A DNA stretch of 64,000 bases from Astrocystis sublimbata (taxonomy: Eukaryota; Ascomycota; Sordariomycetes; Xylariales; Xylariaceae). Of this stretch, positions 48,161-57,169 are shown piece after piece; within the stretch, counting starts at the first letter, position 1; each line of letters starts with the position of its first letter. The notes under the pieces were generated by a model. The model saw only the letters and a program-made list of their open reading frames with translations, was not told the DNA's origin and ran no database searches. Location of the stretch: positions 496,001 through 560,000 of the forward strand of contig JAJNNY010000015.1 of assembly GCA_022453515.1 (NCBI GenBank), written 5' to 3'. The position numbers and the translations under genes are program-made.

Positions 48161-49907
48161 TCAAACATCATCATCATCATCATCATCATTATCATCAGGA
48201 ATCTTGAACCCCCCAGTAACCTTCTCCGTAAACACGTGCCTAGGATCCACCCGCCTCCTCAGCTTCTGCAGCTTCCTCACACTCTCAGCGCCGTAGCTCG
48301 GGATCACGTCCTGCCACGGCGCGGCGTAGGCCAAGTAGATGTATGGGTCGTAGACGCCTAGCTTCTTGGCGCGGGCCACGATGTCGGCGAGGAGGGCGCG
48401 CGCCGCGGCGTAGACTTGCGAGTTCTGTGCGCCGTCAGACCAGGATGGCGAGATTAGACATACGGCTAGCGTGCGATTGGTCTTGTTGTGAAGGCCTAGG
48501 GCGTTGGAGGTGTTGTTGTGTGCATAGAGCTGCGGCGGCAGCGGCTCTAGGTTCAGCGCCCATGATATGTCCGCCACGTCCTGGATCTGCGGGAGCGAGG
48601 CGGCGAAGGCTGCGTATGTTTCCTGGATCATGGCCAAGGTTGGCTCGAAGGTGACTGTTGCGGTCATGTACCTGGTGATCAGGGGGCGGGGAGGGTCAGC
48701 GTCGAATCAGCTTGGTCTGGTTGTTTGGAAAAGGAAGGGATTGGGATGCAATGGAAAGGGGGGAATGTAAAGAAATGAAAAGGGGGTGGGCAAAACGCAC
48801 TGAGCTGCTTGAGGCACCTGCATCGTGGCCGACTTGGCAGCGAGCGTGGACATGTTGGCAACCACCGTCCCACTGATGCCAGTGGTGATAGAAGGGAGGT
48901 CAAGAACCGGCTTGAAGTAAGCCGGAGTCGCGTTCACGTCCGGCCGCGTATACACCAGCTGGTTCAGCGCGACGCTGAGGCCATGCGTGGCGGCGTAGGC
49001 CCAGCCGGTGAGGTAAGAGGCATTAACATCGTAGTTCTGCGGCGCCATGAGGTCGGCGTAGACTCTGATCTGCTCCTCCACCACAGTCAGGGGGTTGAAC
49101 GTCATCGCGTACCAGAGCGGGCCCGGCTGTTCGAAGGTGCGGAAGTCGATGCGCGTGACGACGCCGAAGTTGTTGGAGCCGCCCCTGAGACCCCACCACA
49201 AGTCGGAATTGTCGCCGTCCGAGCGCGCCGAGACCACGGAGCCGTCGGCCAGAACCACCTCGAAGGCCGTTGCCTGGTCGCACGTCCAGCCCTCGCGCGG
49301 GCCGAAGTAGGAAATGCCGCCGCCGAGCGTGAGCCCGCCGATGCCGACGCCCGCGACGCGCCCGCCCGCAACGCTGAGGCCGAGCGGGTCGAGTGCGCCG
49401 TAGACGAGGTCCCAGGTCGCGCCGGCCCCGACGGACACCATTGACTTGTCTGTGCTTAGGGACACGGCCCGCAGGCCGCGCAGGTCGATTGTGACGCCGC
49501 CGGAGCTGCTGGCGGCCGCCGCGAACCACGTGTGGCCGCCGGACCGCACGGCGAACTCGTGGGGACCGCCGTGCGTCGATGATGTTAGTGTCTTGATCAC
49601 GGCCGACACCTCATCGACCGTCTGCGGCGCCACGTAGCAGGCTGGCCGTATCGATGCAGCCTGCGGGCTGAAGTACGACGCTGCTGACGCGGCGTAGCCG
49701 GTCGAGCCTGGGAGGAACACCTTGGTCGGGCCAAGGAGGGCGATAAGGGCGTCGCACTAATTAGAATTAGATACGCATCAGGTCAGTCGGTTAGGTTTCT
49801 TTGCAGGGGGTGGTAGATTAGGTGTTTTTATTTTCTTCTCTCTCTATTTCTCTCTCTCTCATTTTTTGTTAACGTACATGCGGCGGGGTAATGGCCTTTT
49901 CAGCCAT
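48161..49907 (-). CDS. BBE-like FAD-linked oxidase, 498 aa
   Basis: Three exons, 49907-49878, 49756-48801 and 48671-48161, phases matching. The FAD-binding PCMH domain shows PQTVDEVSAVIKTL, then RSGGHTW, whose His is the usual covalent FAD attachment. GVGIGGLTLGGGISYFG and GGSNNFGVVTRIDF follow. The C-terminal berberine-bridge-enzyme block is AYAAPWQDVIPSYGAESVRKLQKLRRRVDP with a final HVFTEKVTGGFKIP. The position that holds a second covalent cysteine in bicovalent members reads RVAGVG, so only the histidyl link is expected, as in 6-hydroxynicotine-oxidase-like members. The first exon gives MAEKAITPPH and no signal peptide, so it is probably intracellular. The tail ends in an Asp run encoded by a GAT microsatellite. 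Such oxidases often act in secondary metabolism; the substrate is unknown. Confidence 0.85.
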
Positions 49908-50910
49908 GATCAATAGTTGGTTGCGCGATGATGTGTTGTGCGCAAGTTCCAACGAAGGAAAAAGCTGGGAAAAGAGAGCCCTGGGAACTTAGACAGGCGT
50001 GGCGGAGACTTGTGCCGTCTACGTCTACCATGGTCTTTATTCATGCTTCGCGGTGTCCAATGGTAAGATGCTGTTAGTAGCCTACCTACATATGTAGGTC
50101 GAAGTAGGTACTGCTAACAATGATTACTGAAAGCTATTGATATCAATGGTTTGTTGTACGGGATAGAATGGAGATAATTGCCTGGTGAACTCTAGTTGCC
50201 GTGAGGGGTAGGTAATTTTATTTTTCTAACAACAATGCATATAAAACTCCCTCGATGCATACGTCGTCGAAGCGGCATGTTAGAATAGGGAGATAGATCG
50301 CAAAGTAGGTGGCCAGCTTTACGCGAGCAAATGGCACCTATCAAGGCAACGTTATGAGCGTAAAATCTTGGACAGAATTCATCAACATATTGGAGCTCCC
50401 CCAAGAGCGTCGGCGCCAAAGGATATCAAAATGATGCCTAAAGTGACGCCGAACGCCACGACTGCCAGACCTAGTGATGGAGGATTCTTGAAGTTGTACA
50501 CGCCATTTGGCGACACCCCGACTGGGACCTGACACAGATGTAGGATCTATAACCTTTTGCGGCGTCTCAAGTCTGCACTTACGTCCAGCTATATGGACCT
50601 TGAGCTGAATGATAAATGGAGGATGGTATGGAGGGAGTTTTAACAGAGTGATCGAAGTCAAAAGCAGTCAACGTTGCAGCCGCATAAATCATAAGACCGA
50701 TCTATCACTCACGTGGAACGGCAGCAACATTGTGAATATGTAAAAACACATTTCTATGCATGCAGCTAAAAGCATCAATAGGATCGCACGAGAATGGGTG
50801 TCGCACTTCTCCGGCCCGAGTGCTACAGCTTGCGCATTTCCAACCCCGCCCCCCTCTCAAACCTTTTCGGGGTTCCCGCTCGCTGTCGCAAGCTGAATGC
50901 GCTGTGACCC
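49908..50910. other. Intergenic, possible exon remnant on minus strand
   Basis: Mostly non-coding. On the minus strand, GTAAGTGCAG (donor at about 50582) and CTGTGTCAG (acceptor near 50528) bracket a possible intron. The next open segment (about 50527-50400) encodes PSLGLAVVAFGVTLGIILIS, a credible membrane helix. The frames do not join cleanly to any start, so I treat it as a doubtful gene or remnant. Confidence 0.25.
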
Positions 50911-53530
50911 AAGGTCGCAACTCTCGCCCCGATATTACCACCGGCGAGTTGCATTGCATGTACTGTAATAGAGCGCTATCGACAGGGAAAATGCAATAGT
51001 GGAAGAGTGGCCGTCGACCTCCTGATTGTATCTCTCCTGCAGCAACTAGCCAATAAATTCAAAGGGTTCTCTGACGATGATATCCTCGAGTGGTTTCGGT
51101 CTCGTCATAATTCGGGGAGGCGGCCGAACAAGATTGAAACGCTAATCCAATATCTCTGCACGTTCATTTCCAATATCGACAAGGCCGTCTTCATTGTCTT
51201 GGATGGCTTGGACCAAGTTCCGGTCCCTAAGGGCGGGGACAAGGGTCGGCTCAAATTACTCGAGCTTATCACCTGCCTCACGAAAGTAGGATATCCAAAC
51301 TTGCACATTCTACTACTCAGCAGAGATGAGCAGGACATTAGATCCTGCTTGGAAAAGCTAGGCGACATCCTAGTCTCGAAGAATGTAGAGGCAGGGCTCG
51401 GAAGAGACCTCAATAACTTTATTGTGAAGAAACTAGAGGATATGCAGCTTCCGAAAGGAAATAAATCAGTGAAGGCAGAGATCAAGGCGCGTCTCGATCA
51501 AGACGGCCAGGACAGGTATGGCCTTTTCCCGCATCTTTTCGATCTGGCCTAGAACCATGGGCTATGTGGCTAATATTATCATGAAGGAACTTTCTATGGG
51601 CAACTTCGGTACTCGCAGATGTTGCCAAATGCCGCGACGAAAAACACATTAAAGAAGTACTAAAGAAAGTTCCCACGAGCTCGTCGCTGTCTACGAGACC
51701 GCACTGAAGAGGGTGAAAAGGAGGACGAGAAACAATTGAACTCGATCCTGCTCTGGCTCCTGAATAAAAAACGACCACTTTCGCAAAATGAATTGGCCAC
51801 AGCCGTAGGGCTCCCCAATCCCAGTTTAGTCACAGAGATCTGTTCCAGAGAGCTCGTCGAATCATCTAAGCAACAGACAATTGTGGCTGGCAAAGACCAA
51901 GTGCTTGACGTTTTTCGATTCGCCCACTTCTCAATGCAAGAGTATCTCAAGTCCGTTACTTCAGGTTCGCTGGAGAACATTGCGGGGAACCCCAAAGTTG
52001 CCCGGTTCAATTCGTCTGATCAAGATGCGCACTTCGAGATGACCAAACGTTGCTTGGTTATCATATCGGCCTGTTAATTGCATCGAGGCAAAAAAAACAA
52101 GAAGGCCATCGAATCTCACTTGGGAACGGGAGATGCATACTTGGACGCCAGTATCACGTATTCTAGCTCCAAGGTGGAAGAGGACGATGTCGATGGCGGG
52201 AAGGGCAGCGAACACTCCGAAGGGCCTCTTTTGGAGTGTGCAGCCGAATACTGGTTTCATCACTACAATATGATTGATAGAGATTGTGTGCTGAAGAACG
52301 AACTCAAAAAATCGGATGACGAGATCTGGTCACAGCTTCTGTTTGACCAGAAGAAGCTGAAGTTCTAGCTTAAAACGTACAATTCGGACCATCGTTCGCC
52401 TATCGGCAAAAAGGATGTAATACCCTCGCCAGTATATTATGCCGTGAAGCTTAAGCTCGTGGGAATCAGCGAGCGGCTTCTTGCTAACATCCCGTTGCCG
52501 TTAGTTCAGAATGATGACCGCCCTGATGACACGGTGGATCGGCTAAAATTGGATCCGGATCTGTTTGATGGAAATATTATTGACCGACCCGGGACAGAGG
52601 GGACTGCTCTCCAGCTGGCAGCTTATCAGCGTGAGTTCGTGTCACGGAAAAACAACGCCGTTAGTTCTGTGATCAGAACTAACGGTATATATGGCTCCAC
52701 CTCTCCGCGACAGTTCGCAGTTCTGGACGCTCTGATTCAACGGTTGGCCGACGTCAACGCCAAAAGAGGACCGTACGGGACCGCACGGGACCGCACTGTA
52801 TGCCTCGGCGATGATAGGTGAGGAAAAGGCCGTACGAAGGCTCCTCGAATGCTAAAGCAAAGACTAATGGCACAGAAGATGGAGAACTCGGAGGTCCCTT
52901 GCATGCTGCAGCAGGGGGTAGCCACGATGCTGTGTCGCGGTGCTTATCGAAAAAGGGGGCGTGCCTGTTGATCACGAGGCCGGTCCCTTCGGTACTGCAC
53001 TCCAGGTTGCATCTGCATTGAGGAAACCTTCAACCGCAGCGCTGGGTCTCGAGGTCTTACACGAGACTGGCCCAAGGCTCCGGTTCAGAGGGGAGGGATC
53101 CAAAAGGGCTCAACAAACATCAGAAACTCTTTTTGAGCATAAACTCCCAATGGCGACATCCCGCGAGGGGAATTCTGAACGGACTAGGCGATTTTGACAA
53201 TCTACTTTGCAGAATACCTTTCGAAGACCAGCTAGACGCCATTCTTCTGCTTGTCCCAAATCAGGAGGCCAGCATCCAGGACTTGAATGCCAGTGACTTT
53301 GTATACCAGCCCTATTCTGGGCTGGATTCAACCAGATCCTCCTTATGCTGAGGGACTTGGTCATGAAATGCATGCACAAAACTTGGATTGAGCTTCGGGG
53401 GGGTCAGGAAGGCGATCGGGATCGGAGGCCAGTAACGGCTGTTTCACCGTCTTATGAATTTCGGCGGGCCTTCGGCTTTGTCGGACGTTTCTAGTCCGAC
53501 ATTTCCAGAAACCATGGAGCTGGACGATCC
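50911..53530 (+). pseudogene. Broken NACHT / ankyrin-type NLR (STAND) gene
   Basis: Recognisable NLR pieces occur in order but in several frames. At 50911-51552 the P-loop zone reads LPPASCIACTVIE, where Walker A should precede the TVIE helix, so the nucleotide-binding loop is lost. The AYFYFDF segment usual after it is also missing. Then come VDLLIVSLLQQLANKF, the Walker B-like VFIVLDGLDQVP, and ILLLSRDE. After a stop at 51550-51552, WATSVLADVAKCRDEKHI and ILLWLLNKKRPLS appear in shifted frames. Stops at 52075-52077 and 52366-52368 interrupt the next 700 bp. Ankyrin-like pieces (GTALQLAAYQRE, FGTALQVASALRK) follow, separated by further frameshifts, one caused by a 10-bp tandem duplication at 52775-52794. 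In working form this class acts as intracellular immune receptors in fungi. It cannot be functional now. Confidence 0.8.
52775..52794 (+). repeat. 10-bp tandem duplication disrupting the NLR frame
   Basis: The unit acgggaccgc occurs twice in direct succession. The extra ten bases shift the frame at the end of an ankyrin-like segment. The continuing ankyrin-like frame picks up right after the second copy. Confidence 0.85.
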
Positions 53531-53535
53531 ATAAA

Positions 53536-54333
53536 ATGTATCTTGATTACCAGAGGGGTGAAATGACAAACATGCACCGGGAGACAGATAATAAACATCT
53601 TGAAAACACCAGCTACGTGCAGAGCAGCGACTTGGTGGCCATGACACTCACGCAACAGAGAAAAACGCTGAAGCGCCTCGAGGAGCTTGAGCACCAGGTG
53701 ATGCTCCTCGGAAAACCTCGGACAATACCCCCAGCAGCACAATCTAATCATATCGTCCCGGTAACGAGCGACGTTTTGGACCTCGTGAAAAGCCTCTTGA
53801 AATACGCAAATAACTGCATCCAACACCAACGTGCCGTTTCTGACTTGAAAGAGATCCCGCCAGAACAACTACAGCCCATCGAGGATCTGACATTTGAGCT
53901 GGTTTCGGCCATCATCCGCCTCGCCCTCAGCACCCCAGAAGAAATCGAGGTTGCCAAGCTTGCCGAAACGGTACAGCTTCTCACTAGGGTGGGGCTCGAA
54001 ATCATTAGGCGGTTCGACGCTTTATGTAAAGCCAAATTATCATCCCCAGCCGAGCTCTGGCGGGCGGAGGTCCGAGTGGCCAACATTTCGGACAACAATA
54101 ATCGCGACCTGCAGGTTCAGAAGATAGCGGCCGAAGCGACTCGGCAGATTAGAGGGATGATCAAGGACCAGTTTGCGACTGACCTGGCGAGCCAAATACA
54201 GCGCCGAGTCTCGGGAGCTCTCGCAGCGGATGTCGCGAGCTTAGTTGTTGAGAAGATCCAAGAGAATTTGCAGCAAAAGATTAAGGACGAAGTTCAGCGC
54301 CAACTTGAAACTCCTTCCGTGTCTGATTGTTAA
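53536..54333 (+). CDS. Intact 265-aa ORF, likely C-terminal remnant of the NLR
   Basis: An uninterrupted 265-codon frame begins at an ATG and ends at 54333. It contains helical segments (KTLKRLEELEHQVMLLGKP, VLDLVKSLLKYANNCIQHQ, FELVSAIIRLALSTPEEIEV) and a charged C-terminal coiled-coil-like part (ASLVVEKIQENLQQKIKDEV). No known domain is recognised. It directly follows the broken NACHT/ankyrin sequence on the same strand, so it is most simply the tail of that gene. It could equally be a small separate gene. A frame this long with no stop, next to a heavily damaged region, suggests recent decay or retained use. Confidence 0.45.
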   Translation: MYLDYQRGEMTNMHRETDNKHLENTSYVQSSDLVAMTLTQQRKTLKRLEELEHQVMLLGKPRTIPPAAQSNHIVPVTSDVLDLVKSLLKYANNCIQHQRAVSDLKEIPPEQLQPIEDLTFELVSAIIRLALSTPEEIEVAKLAETVQLLTRVGLEIIRRFDALCKAKLSSPAELWRAEVRVANISDNNNRDLQVQKIAAEATRQIRGMIKDQFATDLASQIQRRVSGALAADVASLVVEKIQENLQQKIKDEVQRQLETPSVSDC

Positions 54334-55765
54334 TGTGGAATATTGTTAAAAGGGGAGGAAACACACCCAACCGTTGTCGTTATCTTTCGAGATTGTTGCT
54401 AGTTGAGCAGGTAGCGCAAACACAACGGCGGTACCCGAATCCTGGGTTAATCTAGCTGGCTCTACGAACACGTGCTTGAGATATGCGAGAGAGCAACAGT
54501 ACAGAATAATAATATTTCCATCTTATTAATTCGAATCGACCTTCACAACTCCCAGACCATAGCATGAAAACACAGACAGACTCGCGCCTAGCTCACTCAC
54601 CTTACTCACTGACATGCCCATTTCCTCATTGGCTCACTTGCGCACCCTGACGAAGCCAAGGCCAAGCATGTTCAAGAGCGACCTTGAATAAAAAAGATTA
54701 CTGAAGCAGCGCCGGAGGGGTATGGAGGCTTCGGGGCGTAGCCCAAAAACACCAATTACAACCCTACTACCTTTACGTACGTATTAAATAGTCTATTAAG
54801 AGGGGAATAGATTGACTAATTCAAAAGCAACGCAAGTACTAAAGCTCTGAAGGTACATAGTAAAAGTAGGAAAAATAGAAAAAGTCATCGCACTCGGACA
54901 ATCAACAATAAATAGTACAATGGCCCACCTAGGCCCTTGATCAACTAACCGCCCCCCCCCTTCGTTCGATCTGTACCCCTACAGCCCCATTGCATTACGC
55001 CCTTGAAAACCATTTGGAAAATCCCGCAGCAGATACTTCCTTTATAATTAATTAACTACTCGTACTAGACATACATAGGAGAGTGGGTCATCAGTCATCC
55101 GATCATGAACTCAGACTTAATCTCGAACTCCCAGAAGACAGGTATAACTCAGTACATGAATAACAAGGTCACTCGTAATAGTTGATCGTAGGTTTCCTCC
55201 AGTTGGATTCTTTTTCTTTTTCGTTTCAGTTTCATTCATTGTCATTGTCATTGCCATGGGAGATTTGTCTGCCTCGTAACCGTGACGCCGTCCGCCCGTC
55301 CGTTCGAGTGAGGCCCCCTATCTACCTAGGTAATCAATGCTGCCAATATACATGCCCCGTCCATTCTATGGTATGCTGACTTATCTACCCTTTTTGATGT
55401 ACAGATGCATAATACATACATATATCCATCCCCTCTATGTTTCCTGATTTTTCTGGGAGAAGTGTGAGGGAGGACTGTTGTGTTGTGTTGTGTGATATGA
55501 TGTTGTTGTTACAAAGGGGGTAATTATCCATCATGTGCGCCGAATCGTGTCAGCGGCGTACTTATTGTGATCTATCTGTGACCCTCCTTATGAGGCTGAA
55601 TGAGACCAGATTGGGAGGGATGAGCTGGCTGGATTGATTGATTGGTGAGCGGTATATGTGTTGTGTGTTTGTGCGAGAGATAGAGAGATCGAGAGAGCGA
55701 GTGGGCAAGTGAGCAAGTGAGCAAGTGAGCATAATCATATATCAATCCTCCCTCACATTCACCTC
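54334..55765. other. Intergenic between NLR relic and TIM54
   Basis: No gene is seen. It contains a run of nine C (54952-54960), a TACCTAGGTA palindrome (55323-55332), GA/TC-rich microsatellite-like sequence near 55670-55735, and the 3' flank of TIM54. Confidence 0.5.
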
Positions 55766-57169
55766 TCACTCATCATCATAATCCCCAACATCCGGAGTCT
55801 GAAACCTCGGCGTGGGCGTAAAAGCCCAGCGCCAGAGACTGCGCAAACTGCCCTTCAAGAACCCCTCAACCTCCACCTCAGGCACGACAATGGCGCGGGC
55901 GCGCGCCTCGTCGTCAGGGGTGATCTCGAAGCGACGCATGCGACTCGCGATGCGCTCGTCGAGGACCACGGGGCTCGTCCATATCTTCTCAGCGTTCTTC
56001 CGCGCTTTCTCCTCCTCGTCGTCATCGTCATTCTGGACCTCTGGCTTCCACACCGACTTGGGCCAATTCCCCTCCTCCCAATCGAGGGTTTGCGCAAGCT
56101 CGGATCCGTCGCCGATGGCTTCGCTGTTACGGAAGTCGCGCGCCGCGGCGAAGCAGACGGCGGCGACCTCGCGGCCGATGTCGTCGGCGAGGTGGCGCCG
56201 CGTCAGGAAGCGGCCGAGGCGGATGAAGGTGTAGCGGAAGCCGAGGATGTGGGGGAACTCGATGGGGCCCGAGGGCGAGAACTCGGTCGGGATGATGGCG
56301 GGGGTGGTCGCGGTGGGGTAGTCGGCGGTGGTGTTGTAGGGTGGGGGTTGGGGTGGTCGCGAGGGTTTCGTCTTTTCTTCCTCCTTTGGTTTGGTGTCTT
56401 CGGGTTTTTCGCTTGCTTCGCCATCTACTCCTTCTTTTGGTGTTTCTTCTGTTGAAGTAGATTCTGTCGACGGCTCTTGTATTATCCCTGCGGTGGGAGG
56501 AGGAGGAGGAGGTGCCGTCAGGGGTCCCAGCCAGCCCTCGTGCAGGCCTCGGATGTATTCCTTCCAGGTATGTCGACCGATAACGATATCGCCTCTTATG
56601 TCGTTGTACTCGACCGTCCCATTGCGTCTGCGCACCTCGGCGATGGCCTCATCTATTGTGTGGGCGCCAGACGCAGCCGCAGCAGCAGGGTCGCGGGCGC
56701 GCCGTATGCGCTCAGCCACAGCGGCGCGCACGTCGCCCTCCTTGCGGCCCTGCACAAACTCCCAATCCAGACCCGAGGCAGCGATGATGGGCTTGATGTA
56801 CTCGGTGAAGTGGTCCTGGGCGACGCGCAGGCCATCGGTGGGCGGGCTCTCGAGGAATATCGTCAGCTTGCGCGGCATGGCCGTCGACGAGGCGATGGGC
56901 TCCTTGGCGAGATGCGAGACGGCACGGGCCCAGCGCGCGGTGGCCCTCTTCTTCTCGCGCTTGTCGTAGATGATGGCGGCGGACAGCGAGCCGGCCAGGG
57001 TCCAGAAGATCAGCCAGTTGCGCGACGGCAGCTTCTTGGGCAGGTTGGGCAGGCCCATCATGCGCAGGGCTCGGTTGCCGCCCTTGGACGACTTGTAGGA
57101 TGCCGTCGGGTCGGCCGCACCGGCTGTTACGGCTGGGGGCGCCTCGGGGGGAGGTTTTGCGTCGGCCAT
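55766..57169 (-). CDS. TIM54: TIM54, inner-membrane translocase (TIM22 complex) subunit, 467 aa
   Basis: Single exon. A Pro/Ala-rich N-terminus leads into ALRMMGLPNLPKKLPSRNWLIFW, the conserved TIM54 opening, and one membrane segment (WLIFWTLAGSLSAAIIYD) near residue 55. KKRATARWARAVSHLAKEP follows, then PRKLTIFLESPPTDGLRVAQDHFTEYIKPI, the family hallmark. A low-complexity Pro/Lys/Glu insert separates it from the C-terminal block GFRYTFIRLGRFLTRRHLADDIGREVAAV. TIM54 faces the intermembrane space and stabilises the TIM22 carrier translocase. The length is normal for filamentous ascomycetes. It is divergent from cot-1 across 3.3 kb. No irregularity is seen. Confidence 0.92.
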   Translation of the reverse strand: MADAKPPPEAPPAVTAGAADPTASYKSSKGGNRALRMMGLPNLPKKLPSRNWLIFWTLAGSLSAAIIYDKREKKRATARWARAVSHLAKEPIASSTAMPRKLTIFLESPPTDGLRVAQDHFTEYIKPIIAASGLDWEFVQGRKEGDVRAAVAERIRRARDPAAAAASGAHTIDEAIAEVRRRNGTVEYNDIRGDIVIGRHTWKEYIRGLHEGWLGPLTAPPPPPPTAGIIQEPSTESTSTEETPKEGVDGEASEKPEDTKPKEEEKTKPSRPPQPPPYNTTADYPTATTPAIIPTEFSPSGPIEFPHILGFRYTFIRLGRFLTRRHLADDIGREVAAVCFAAARDFRNSEAIGDGSELAQTLDWEEGNWPKSVWKPEVQNDDDDEEEKARKNAEKIWTSPVVLDERIASRMRRFEITPDDEARARAIVVPEVEVEGFLKGSLRSLWRWAFTPTPRFQTPDVGDYDDE

